Shown: piece after piece, positions 22,008 through 30,010 of the stretch | Layout: every line of letters starts with the position of its first letter | Numbering within the stretch: position 1 is the stretch's first letter | IMG/VR virus record: IMGVR_UViG_3300027917_000010 | Location: 1 to 41,939 of that record | Origin: a virus | Reading direction: 5' to 3' (one strand) | Length of the DNA stretch: 41,939 nucleotides | Notes under the pieces: generated by a model | What the model was told of the DNA's origin: nothing | Seen by the model: the letters and a program-made list of their open reading frames with translations, nothing else | The model's database searches: none | Position numbers and translations under genes: made by a program

Positions 22008-22867
22008 CAGGCCTCTCCCGTCACGTCAAGATTCGTAGTCAACCCCATCGGATTCATGAGACTTTGCCCCGGTGCCAGCCCCAACCGGCGGTTAACCCGG
22101 GGGACCATTTCCGCGAGGCTCATGCCCTTCCGCTCCGCCTCTGCCAGCATTAGCTTCTTCATCTGCAAGTTATATGCCAACTCCTTCTCCACCTCTGGAG
22201 CAATATCGGGGCGCTGGTTGTATGCCTCGTCAATCAGCTTGCTGGTGGGGTCGGGCTGGAACGCCGCCTCGGGGGCAGAGATCCCTGCCGCTTCCCGCTT
22301 GAGCCTGAAATCCTGGAGCCGCTGCGCAGCATCGTCCATAAATGCCTGCTGGTCCACCTGCTCCTGGGCCGCCATATCCTTTTCGAGGACGTCGAGCCCG
22401 GTACTCTGCTCCATCGCAGTCGGCTCGTACGGCGTACCGAACCCACTCGGGCTCACGTCAACCTCAGGGCGGTTCGTGTCCTGCAGGTCGCTCTTGCTCT
22501 TCGGCCCAATGGAGATTGCCGCCATGTCTCCGAGCCCTTTTGCAAGGTCCGTACCAAACTGACCGATGCGCTCAGCGCGAGCCATTCGGTTCTTCTCGTT
22601 CGCCTGTTGCGCCGCGAGGGCCGCTTGCGACTCGACGCCAGCGATGTTGCCAACGGCCTGTGCCGCTTGCCGCAGCCCCGAGCGCAGAGCCAAGCCACGG
22701 GAAGCCCCATAGCCCGATTGGGCCGCGCCCAAGATCTGTCCAGAAAGGCGCGTAGCCTGAGGCTCCGCCTTCACCTTGGGGGGTTTGCGCAGCCCTGGGA
22801 TAGCCGTGCCCACCTTCGTTCCTAGACCGACAATCGCCGGGATGAGTGCGCCTACGTCAATAGCCAT
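22007..22867 (-). CDS. Internal virion protein, medium size
   Basis: 286 residues, sharing a single base with the next gene (stop/start overlap). It starts with a hydrophobic Gly-rich helix (DVGALIPAIVGLGTKVGTAI). Ala/Gln-rich helices follow (LSGQILGAAQSGYGASRGLA, VESQAALAAQQANEKNRMAR), and the rest is mostly helical and charged. Composition and position among the ejection genes support a capsid-internal role. No family is claimed. Confidence 0.6.
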   Translation of the reverse strand: MAIDVGALIPAIVGLGTKVGTAIPGLRKPPKVKAEPQATRLSGQILGAAQSGYGASRGLALRSGLRQAAQAVGNIAGVESQAALAAQQANEKNRMARAERIGQFGTDLAKGLGDMAAISIGPKSKSDLQDTNRPEVDVSPSGFGTPYEPTAMEQSTGLDVLEKDMAAQEQVDQQAFMDDAAQRLQDFRLKREAAGISAPEAAFQPDPTSKLIDEAYNQRPDIAPEVEKELAYNLQMKKLMLAEAERKGMSLAEMVPRVNRRLGLAPGQSLMNPMGLTTNLDVTGEA

Positions 22868-22870
22868 ATC

Positions 22871-23353
22871 TTACTGTCCTCTTGGGGAAAACCTTGGTTG
22901 CGGTTGCTGGGTCTCCCAGGCCTCATACCCTGGTTGCGGGGGAGGCTGCACGTTGATCGTGGGCTGAATCGAGCCCTGGGACTGCCCCATGGACGGGCCC
23001 GTGGGGGCCTGCGCCTGGAAGGATTCACCCACCTCTGCGCGGATACCCGCCTCTTTTTCGCGCGCCGCTTCCTTCTTGGCCTGCCTGCGCCCCACGAAGA
23101 TCTTCGTGAGAAGTCCCGCCACAGCAAGACCCGCCGAGGCGATCTGTCCAGCAACGGGAACAGCGTTCGCGGCTGCAGCGGCGGAGAAGACCCCGGCGAG
23201 GGCAGTGCCCGTTGCGACACCGCTACCTGCACCTGAAATTGCCTGGGACGCAATCGCTCCTTTACGGGAAGCCGCGCTGGCCTTTCCCGCAGTGCCGTCA
23301 AACAGTTTGTTCGTGGTTTGAAGACCCGCGAGCCATGCTGGATTCAGCGTCAC
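22871..23353 (-). CDS. Small internal virion / membrane-active protein
   Basis: 160 residues; the ATG overlaps the nozzle gene's end (ATGA-type overlap at 23350-23353). The middle (about 28-85) is a long Ala/Gly/Val stretch (GSGVATGTALAGVFSAAAAA, VPVAGQIASAGLAVAGLLTK) that could insert into a membrane. A basic segment (VGRRQAKKEAAREKEAG) and a Pro/Gln-rich tail follow. It fits small pore-forming ejection proteins of podoviruses (T7 gp14-like in character, not in sequence). Confidence 0.6.
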   Translation of the reverse strand: MTLNPAWLAGLQTTNKLFDGTAGKASAASRKGAIASQAISGAGSGVATGTALAGVFSAAAAANAVPVAGQIASAGLAVAGLLTKIFVGRRQAKKEAAREKEAGIRAEVGESFQAQAPTGPSMGQSQGSIQPTINVQPPPQPGYEAWETQQPQPRFSPRGQ

Positions 23354-26300
23354 TTGAACCTCGACTTCCCGAGACTCTTCTGTCCGGTTCCGGCCTTCAA
23401 AGCGTATTCGAGATCTAGCGCGAGCAACACAAACCCCTGTCCCCTAGTGTAAGCGGGTTCAGAAAGCTCCACCTTCTCCGTTGCAATCTCTTCGATCACA
23501 AACTTGATTGCCTGGCATTTCTGGCGGGAAGGGTGGATGAAGAGCTGGAATCTGTTGCCGTCCGCGGGGTCGAAGTCCTGGTTTGCGCGCCAGCGGTGTA
23601 CTGAAGTCTCGGCCCCGGCACCCTCGTAGTCGTAATGCACGGTGACTTGCAGGTCCCCCGACTGAACGGAGCCGCCCTGAAGCGCCCAGGAGGATAGATA
23701 CTTCCCGAGGAGGGTCGCACCAACGAACCTTCCGAAGTTCTGCATCTGAGCGACGCGCAGCCACGGAGTCTCCCACTTGCACAAGCCTGAGGTGGACCAG
23801 TTGGTCACTCCCGCGTCCCGCTTTAGGAGATCCCAGTCACGCACTTCGTAGAGGGTTGTCCCGTTCGTACCCACGAGCTGAAGGTCTTCAGCATCCTGCT
23901 CGACCACGGACCACTTGGCCTCCCCGTAGTTGTAGACGAAGATCGCGCTGGAGGGTGGTTGGTTCGCGAGGAAGGGTCGCGGGGGCTGCGTCGGAGTGTT
24001 CACCGCGGAGTCCGCCACGTACTCGTCCTGCGAGCCCGTTGCACAGTACCAAAGTATTTCCGTGTTCGAGGGGTTGTGGAGTACACGGTCCACGCTGAAC
24101 CCAGAAGCTGCCGTCATGCCGCTGACGTTGTCCCCAATCTCGAGAATCTGCAGATCGCGCGTCACGACATGGAAGCTGTCCGTAGAGTTCGAGAAGAAGG
24201 CAACACCGTCCCGATACGACACGACCGACTCCGGGTCGGTACATCCGATCCCGTGGGGCATTCTCTCAACTGAGAAGTCCCCCTGCGCACCCGTGTTGTC
24301 CGGGCCCGGGCCGTACAGGTACCAGGTGTCGGTTGGAGTGAACACGATCACCTTGTCGTCCATTGTCCCAATCGCTGTAATCTCTTCGTTTGCGATGGTG
24401 ACGGCGAGGGAAGCGGAGAACTCAGGCGCTACTCCGTCCGTGAACAGTTTGGAGTAGTAGATGGTGCTGGGGTTGTTGATGGCGTGCGCGAACAACCGGC
24501 GCCCGCTCTTCACAACCATGTCGAAGTTGGGCCACGGGTCCGCAGCAAGCTCTCCGCCCGCGGTGTACAAAGCCTTGGAGGAGCGATATGTCTCAACGTC
24601 AATCTCTCCGAAGGTGTGTGGAGAGAGTACGCTGGGCACGCGCACCTGTACGACGGAGCTTCCACTTCGGTAGCGAACTTCTTTGACTCGCGCGAGCTGT
24701 GGGGTCTCACCGGGAAGGGAGGCGTAGATCTCAACAAAGAACTTCGTCTTCGTGGAGAGGCCCAGCGGAGGAGAGACGTAGATGTACACGGTGTTCGCGT
24801 TCACCGACCCGGACGCGAGAACATTGAAGAGGTACACCGGCTGGCTTGGGGCGCTGCGATGTAGATTCCCCTTGTTGTCCACGTACGACACAACTGCTTG
24901 ATACACCTTCGGGGCATCTGCTGGGTCAGCTCGGGTCAAGTTCTGATACGCGATCGCGAGGAGCTGATCGTTGTCCGCGTATGCACCCACGATCTCCGGA
25001 GACTCGAGGATTCCCGCCGTCTCGAGCACGGTTCCCCCAGCGTACCAAGTAGGAGCACTTGTGCCGAGGATGAGGCCTTCCGAGAACTGTTCATACGGAA
25101 CTCGAATGTTGGGAGAGATTCTGTAGATGTTGCAACCCGCTACGCCAGCACTCAACACGTTGTTCGAGTTGTTGGTTGAGCCGCCCGTGGTCTTGTCAAG
25201 GAACGACCAAGTGTCCTGTGCCACCAGCAGCGTGCGGTTGGCGAAGTAGAAGTTGTGGACCAAGTCGTCCGTGAGCGTCCCATCGAGGAAGTATAGATTC
25301 CCGAGCTGGATGGATTGCTCCTCCTCACCAGCGTCCTTCGCTTTGCTCTGCGCAGCATCGAAGGTTCCACACACGCGAAACACGGGATCAAAAACGCCCG
25401 TGGGCTCCAAGATCTTCGCGGCGCGAACAAGAATGGACGTCATGGGTTTCTTCTGGACGGGAAGAATAGTGGCCTGCTGTGGGTTGTCCAAACCCGCGAT
25501 GTTCACCGTCAGGTTGTTGAAGTTTCCAAACTGCTGCACCACGAAGTATGGATCGTTGTTATCATCGAGTTCGATGTTAGAGATGAGCCGCTGTGAGTAT
25601 AGTGCGACGTTGACGTCGATAGACCGCGCTGCTATATCGTTGAAGGGGTCGATGATCCCAAAGTATCGCACCCCATCCCCACCAACCGTATCGTCCATCT
25701 TGACAACGGGGCTACCCTCCATAACCGTGTAGGCGACGTAGATGCTGGTGCTCAGTGGGTAGATGCTCCCGTTGACGATCACCCCATCCTCGTTCGACTT
25801 GAAGGTGTAGCTCGTTCCCGCACCGGGCGCTGCCCAGGTGTTGCGGTAGAGTACCAGATCGCAGCAGTTCGCACCGTCCGCGATGCTGACGTCCGTCTGG
25901 GAGAAGAGGACATAGATGTAGTCCCCACGCAAGAAGCAGGCAAGCGCCGCGAGCTTCACGTTTCCGGAGTCTGTGGAGATCACAGTCTCTGAGCCGTAAA
26001 CACCCGCCGACGTGTGGGCGCGCCACTTCAGCTCGTGCGTGATGGAGTCTTTCCACGCATGAACACCAAAGAGGCCGTCAATAGGCTGGTGGGCAACCAT
26101 ACCCACTTGGGATCGAAGCTCGCTGGTCCACCCAATACGAGCGTCTTCCCAGGACAAGCTGCCCCACGAGGTACCGCTCCCGAGGTGCTGGGACCGGAGG
26201 TTGTAGATGGCGTACCCGGTCTCTTCCGCCACGAAAGACCAGGCGTTGCTTCCCGTTTTGTAGATATGGAGATCCCCTAGACCGTCCACCAGGAAACACA

Positions 26301-26871
26301 CGGCTTCCCCGACCCCGGAGGGGACGATTGCTGCGAACCGTAGATCCAGCACGGTCTCATCGAGGATGTTGCCTTTCGTATCATAGATGCGCAGCGTCGT
26401 CGCTCTCGAGCCATCGGAGCCTACGCTGGAGAGCTGAACGCTATCGATCACAACGGCGTAGCCTGTGACGACAAGATCACCGCTCAAGTAGGCCCCAAGG
26501 GGAACCCAGCTGAAGTGCTGCGCACCCTGAATCCCCTCCACACCGATTTCTCGCTCGATGCCTCCGAGGTTTGTGTCTTGTGAGTACGAGGTGAAGGAGG
26601 AGCCGCTATCGTTCGACAGGAGCACCTTATCATTCTCAATCACGGCGACATTTGAGCCACGAGCGTAAAGCCCGTACGCCTTGTCCGTGTAGTTCGCCCC
26701 GCCCGTTGCGCTCAGTAGCGTCGTGGGTGGGTATTTCTGTCCCGCGTCCTTGCTCGTGAACTGGATGTTCTCAACATACTGCATCCCGGGGGGCTCTAGG
26801 AGCAAATCGTCCGCGCCCTCCGTGATGCCTCCGGAAAGCGGGATTGACTTGGTGACGCGCTTCAGAGCCAT
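23350..26871 (-). CDS. Tail nozzle / stabilisation protein (gp12- or gp10-like, very large)
   Basis: 1173 residues. The start, PLSGGITEGADDLLLEPPGM, then QYVENIQFTSKDAGQKYPP, is typical of podovirus nozzle/tail-stabilisation proteins (T7 gp12, P22 gp10). Many propeller-like beta repeats follow, and a TDTWYLYGPGPDNTGAQGDF-type block lies around 840-860. It is considerably longer than T7 gp12 (794 residues), with the extra length apparently in inserted beta domains between about 450 and 780. It sits directly after the adaptor genes, as expected. It would form the six-fold tip of the short tail. Family-level identity is likely; subfamily is uncertain. Confidence 0.78.
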   Translation of the reverse strand: MALKRVTKSIPLSGGITEGADDLLLEPPGMQYVENIQFTSKDAGQKYPPTTLLSATGGANYTDKAYGLYARGSNVAVIENDKVLLSNDSGSSFTSYSQDTNLGGIEREIGVEGIQGAQHFSWVPLGAYLSGDLVVTGYAVVIDSVQLSSVGSDGSRATTLRIYDTKGNILDETVLDLRFAAIVPSGVGEAVCFLVDGLGDLHIYKTGSNAWSFVAEETGYAIYNLRSQHLGSGTSWGSLSWEDARIGWTSELRSQVGMVAHQPIDGLFGVHAWKDSITHELKWRAHTSAGVYGSETVISTDSGNVKLAALACFLRGDYIYVLFSQTDVSIADGANCCDLVLYRNTWAAPGAGTSYTFKSNEDGVIVNGSIYPLSTSIYVAYTVMEGSPVVKMDDTVGGDGVRYFGIIDPFNDIAARSIDVNVALYSQRLISNIELDDNNDPYFVVQQFGNFNNLTVNIAGLDNPQQATILPVQKKPMTSILVRAAKILEPTGVFDPVFRVCGTFDAAQSKAKDAGEEEQSIQLGNLYFLDGTLTDDLVHNFYFANRTLLVAQDTWSFLDKTTGGSTNNSNNVLSAGVAGCNIYRISPNIRVPYEQFSEGLILGTSAPTWYAGGTVLETAGILESPEIVGAYADNDQLLAIAYQNLTRADPADAPKVYQAVVSYVDNKGNLHRSAPSQPVYLFNVLASGSVNANTVYIYVSPPLGLSTKTKFFVEIYASLPGETPQLARVKEVRYRSGSSVVQVRVPSVLSPHTFGEIDVETYRSSKALYTAGGELAADPWPNFDMVVKSGRRLFAHAINNPSTIYYSKLFTDGVAPEFSASLAVTIANEEITAIGTMDDKVIVFTPTDTWYLYGPGPDNTGAQGDFSVERMPHGIGCTDPESVVSYRDGVAFFSNSTDSFHVVTRDLQILEIGDNVSGMTAASGFSVDRVLHNPSNTEILWYCATGSQDEYVADSAVNTPTQPPRPFLANQPPSSAIFVYNYGEAKWSVVEQDAEDLQLVGTNGTTLYEVRDWDLLKRDAGVTNWSTSGLCKWETPWLRVAQMQNFGRFVGATLLGKYLSSWALQGGSVQSGDLQVTVHYDYEGAGAETSVHRWRANQDFDPADGNRFQLFIHPSRQKCQAIKFVIEEIATEKVELSEPAYTRGQGFVLLALDLEYALKAGTGQKSLGKSRFK

Positions 26872-27164
26872 CAGAACACCCAGAAAGTCATAGTGCCCGT
26901 CCGGGCAGATTGCTGTTGTACGATGAGCTTAGTTCCGGAGATACTCCAGTTGAAGTACCCGGGGGAGTCTAGGTCGCATGAGATCAGGATTGCGCCCGTG
27001 CGCCGCTCTTTGACGGAAACGCTTTCTTCGTCGCTGTTGTCGAAGGATACATCCACAGGCTCGCCGCGAGTGATGTCACCAATGACGAGGGCCGTTGGTG
27101 CGGCCTGAATACGCGAGATGTTTTGCTGAGTGCGGTTACTACCGAGCTTCAGGAAGTTCGCCAT
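26871..27164 (-). CDS. Small adaptor-region virion protein
   Basis: 97 residues from ATG 27164, with GGGAGA upstream; a longer reading to 27284 would lie inside the adaptor gene. The protein is beta-rich with repeats of hydrophobic/polar alternation (AAPTALVIGDITRGEPVDVS, GAILISCDLDSPGYFNWSIS, GTKLIVQQQSARTGTMTFWV). It looks like a single Ig- or beta-sandwich domain. It is placed between adaptor and nozzle and is probably a tail or decoration component; not recognised further. Confidence 0.65.
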   Translation of the reverse strand: MANFLKLGSNRTQQNISRIQAAPTALVIGDITRGEPVDVSFDNSDEESVSVKERRTGAILISCDLDSPGYFNWSISGTKLIVQQQSARTGTMTFWVF

Positions 27165-27186
27165 CAGAAGAGTCTCCCGAAAGACA

Positions 27187-27888
27187 TCAGTGGCCCCAGT
27201 TTCTCCCGCCACGTCGTTGACGACGGTTGCGGCCAGCGACATCACGCAGTGTGCGGATCTGGGCAACAGATTGCTCTCGGACATCTTTCAGAATACGCGC
27301 CTCAGCTCTATCGCGTTCGATGTGCAGATGTGCCGCTTCGCTCTCTTCTTTTTCTAGACATTTGATAGCAGCATCAAGAACAATAGCCTCGTGCCAGTTG
27401 CTAGGCCATTTCAACGTGTCGGTGCCGAGAGTGAGCCGTGGCGCTTCCTTGATGTAGCGCACCCCGATGCTCGAGACGGACTTAGCCGGGAAGAGAAACA
27501 GCTCGTATCGCCCCTGGTCCTGGTTGAGATAAAGGAAGTACCGGACGTCGTAGTCGCCGTCGTACTGCCGTGAAAGAAGGTTGAGGTAGTCCTGCGAGTC
27601 AGCCTCATACGCAGGTACCCAACGCGACCCAGTGTAGACATTGACGTCCACGAGGCGCATGAAGTTCGATGGGAGCTGATAGGCGTTATTTCCGACCTTG
27701 ACCAGCGTGGGGGAGACCGTGGCGAAGAGCTTCCCGTCGTCTACGTTGACCATCTTGGCATAGAGATCGAAGATCCCGTCATTGATGTAATGCGTGATCT
27801 CGCTGTCGGAACAGAAGGCGCTGTTCTCCATGTCCGCGCGCTGGCGAACATGAGTGATCAAATCGGTCAGCGTAACGTTGGTGGCCAT
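27187..27888 (-). CDS. Head-tail adaptor (tail tubular protein A, T7 gp11-like)
   Basis: 233 residues. The order is typical of podovirus adaptors: an N-terminal helix bundle (TLTDLITHVRQRADMENS, EITHYINDGIFDLYAKMV), YQLPSNFMRLVDV, a beta region with YELFLFPAKSVSSIGVRYIK, and a C-terminal helix pair (WHEAIVLDAAIKCLEKEESE, ERDRAEARILKDVREQ), ending in a basic tail. It binds the portal ring and carries the nozzle. It is preceded by the terminator at 27932-27965, so its level is likely lower than that of capsid protein. Confidence 0.85.
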   Translation of the reverse strand: MATNVTLTDLITHVRQRADMENSAFCSDSEITHYINDGIFDLYAKMVNVDDGKLFATVSPTLVKVGNNAYQLPSNFMRLVDVNVYTGSRWVPAYEADSQDYLNLLSRQYDGDYDVRYFLYLNQDQGRYELFLFPAKSVSSIGVRYIKEAPRLTLGTDTLKWPSNWHEAIVLDAAIKCLEKEESEAAHLHIERDRAEARILKDVREQSVAQIRTLRDVAGRNRRQRRGGRNWGH

Positions 27889-27931
27889 CTATTTCTCCAA
27901 CCAGGCTATTCCCCGGCGTAGTAGAAGGGAG

Positions 27932-27965
27932 GCTGGGAATCACCCAAAACTGAATGATTCCCAGC
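27932..27965 (-). terminator. Rho-independent terminator after the major capsid gene
   Basis: A perfect 11-bp inverted repeat, GCTGGGAATCA (27932-27942) and TGATTCCCAGC (27955-27965), has a 12-nt loop. On the minus strand it follows the capsid stop by 9 bases and is followed by a pyrimidine-rich CTCCCTTCTAC. It probably lets part of the polymerases through and sets the capsid:tail ratio. Confidence 0.8.
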
Positions 27966-27974
27966 AATTATATA

Positions 27975-29204
27975 CTAGTAAAGGTCTTGGATCCACGAGC
28001 AACGACCCGGCTCCTGGATGGAGAGGCCGTAGAACCCGTAGAGGTAGAAATGCAGCTCATCCGCCGTCTTTTCACGGTGGTAGAAGCTACCATCTCGGTT
28101 GAACATGCTCGGTAGAGCAGCGGTCGAGTACAGCTCGATCTTGCGCGTGTCAAGAACGAATGCCTGATCGTCCTGCGTGTGTCGGTCCGCGATGACGGGA
28201 ACGGATCCCGCACCGGTCGCAACATCGATTCCGCTAAAGCTAACGCTACCTTCAGTAGCGTCAATTTTTGCGTATCGGCCACGCGCCTCAGTCTCAAGCG
28301 CGAGATCGGCCCAGTCTGCTGCAGAGACAAGGGCCATGTTCGGGCGACCACCCTGACGGATGATCTGCGCGGTCGTTTGCACGAGGGCATCAGTGATGAG
28401 CAAGCCCGAGAGCGTGCCCTTCACACCGTCCACACCGGCAAGCCGGGTGGGGTCCACGGTTCGGTCGATGCCGTTGAACGCCGTAGCGCCAACGCCCGAA
28501 CCCGGGAGCCATGCCTTGAGGCCCTTGGCCTTGGCATTCTGGTCTCCAGAGAGGACGAGCTTCTGACCCGCGGCAAGAACCGTAGTGAAGTCCGCGTCCA
28601 GACCGATTCGGTCGTTCGCGCGGTCAACCTCGGTCACGATAGCCTCTTCACCGGAGTCAAGAAGAACGTTAGAGGCGTTGAGGTGGACGAGAACCATGCC
28701 AACGTCAAAGTTTGACGCCTGGCCGGCACCAACGCCGACGTAACCTGCAACGGTTCCGCCGAATGCCTCGGTGGCAACACCACGAACGCCGGTACCGTCC
28801 TCATGAAGTTCGATCTCGACGTCGTTGGCGAAAGCCATGTGGCCGCTATCTACCTCGTCGACAAGAAGGTCCTTGAACGCACCGTCATTGCCCGCGCCGG
28901 AAGCAAGTTCAATCGCCTTATTGTCTACGCCGCAAATGACGTAGTGATTGGTCCAGTCCATTTCCCATCGCTCGCGGCTCGGAGCCGAGACGTTCGCACG
29001 AGCCGTGGCGTACGTGGCGCCGCGACCGTTCGGGAAGCTGAACTTGATTGGTTTAATATATTTCGATCCACCCGTATTCGGGTTCTTCGGGAGAAGAGCC
29101 ATCAGAGCGTTCGAGTCGTAGCAAAGATCAGCGACGGTCGAACCCCGGTACAGCTCTTTCAGGAAGTCCGCATAGTTGGTGGACGTAGTGGCTGTAAAGG
29201 CCAT
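27975..29204 (-). CDS. Major capsid protein (HK97 fold)
   Basis: 409 residues. The start (YADFLKELYRGSTVADLCYD) matches the N-arm of podovirus capsid proteins. It continues with the P- and A-domain order of HK97-fold proteins: GATYATARANVSAPSRERWE, VDNKAIELASGAGNDGAFKD, GQASNFDVGMVLVHLNASNV, and RPNMALVSAADWADLALETE with a late VIADRHTQDDQAFVLDTRK strand. It is flanked upstream by the scaffold gene and downstream by a strong hairpin terminator, the usual arrangement for a highly expressed capsid gene. No protease gene is needed in this class. Confidence 0.9.
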   Translation of the reverse strand: MAFTATTSTNYADFLKELYRGSTVADLCYDSNALMALLPKNPNTGGSKYIKPIKFSFPNGRGATYATARANVSAPSRERWEMDWTNHYVICGVDNKAIELASGAGNDGAFKDLLVDEVDSGHMAFANDVEIELHEDGTGVRGVATEAFGGTVAGYVGVGAGQASNFDVGMVLVHLNASNVLLDSGEEAIVTEVDRANDRIGLDADFTTVLAAGQKLVLSGDQNAKAKGLKAWLPGSGVGATAFNGIDRTVDPTRLAGVDGVKGTLSGLLITDALVQTTAQIIRQGGRPNMALVSAADWADLALETEARGRYAKIDATEGSVSFSGIDVATGAGSVPVIADRHTQDDQAFVLDTRKIELYSTAALPSMFNRDGSFYHREKTADELHFYLYGFYGLSIQEPGRCSWIQDLY

Positions 29205-29227
29205 TTTTGTATCCTGTTAGATGAGTG

Positions 29228-30004
29228 TTATGATTTGCTCTTCTGCCAGAGGTAGTCAATCTTCTCCCGCCGGCTCATCTTCGACAAGTCGGGGGTTTCG
29301 TCTGCGCCTGACAGATCGGCGGTTAGGGTTTGTGGCGTCGCTCTGGCCGGTGCTGGGTCTTTACTCACGGGAGCCTGGCCGTACACGCTGTGTAGTTTTT
29401 TGTACACCTCGCGCAGTCCATTCTCCACCTCGCTCGCTATTTCGTCTTCACTCGTGTCCAAGCCTTCTTCAAGTCGTTGGAACAGCGCGTTGACAACCGT
29501 CTCCTGCTGCTCCAGCGCCATGAGGCCCGGGAAATCGTCTTTGCGCGCGTTGATATTCTCGACTGCTGCCGCTCTGAGCCCCTCAACCTGTCGGTTGAAA
29601 CTCTCGGCAGCTTCCGCTTCCCGCCTGGAGGCAAACGCAGCCTCCTGTTGCGCCTGCAGCTCTTCAAATTTTTGAAGGAGCAGTTCCTCCTTGCTCAGCT
29701 CTTGCTTTTGCGCGCCGCGTTCTGCGATCGCGTTGAGAGCCGCACGTAGCTCTCGCACCTCGACCTCCAGAGTACTTTCTGGGGTGGGCTCTGGTGCTTT
29801 TTGTGAACGGATGAACTCTCGGATGCTCGGGGCCGCTAGATTGCGCTCGCTTGGCTCCGGCTTCTCGTTGAGAGCCTCTGCCGTTACTTCGGGTTCAACA
29901 ACGTTCGCCTTCTCCCACGCCGCGTCAACTTGCACTTGACGTGACTGTGCCTCTGGGGTAGGGGCTGCGTGTTGTTCGGGTAGCTGTGATTGAATGTCGC
30001 TCAT
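29228..30004 (-). CDS. Capsid scaffolding protein
   Basis: 258 residues, acidic and Glu/Gln/Ala-rich, with a long central helix (about 80-210: TLEVEVRELRAALNAIAERG, EELLLQKFEELQAQQEAAFA, FNRQVEGLRAAAVENINARK). It ends in a short basic helix (MSRREKIDYLWQKSKS) of the kind that binds the capsid protein. It sits between portal and capsid genes, as podovirus scaffolds do. Disordered Pro-rich N-terminus (about 1-75). Confidence 0.85.
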   Translation of the reverse strand: MSDIQSQLPEQHAAPTPEAQSRQVQVDAAWEKANVVEPEVTAEALNEKPEPSERNLAAPSIREFIRSQKAPEPTPESTLEVEVRELRAALNAIAERGAQKQELSKEELLLQKFEELQAQQEAAFASRREAEAAESFNRQVEGLRAAAVENINARKDDFPGLMALEQQETVVNALFQRLEEGLDTSEDEIASEVENGLREVYKKLHSVYGQAPVSKDPAPARATPQTLTADLSGADETPDLSKMSRREKIDYLWQKSKS

Positions 30005-30010
30005 GGTGTA

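Noticed and set aside
21105-22562. 485-codon rightward frame across two virion genes
   Set aside because: Same reason; it also crosses the junction of two leftward genes.
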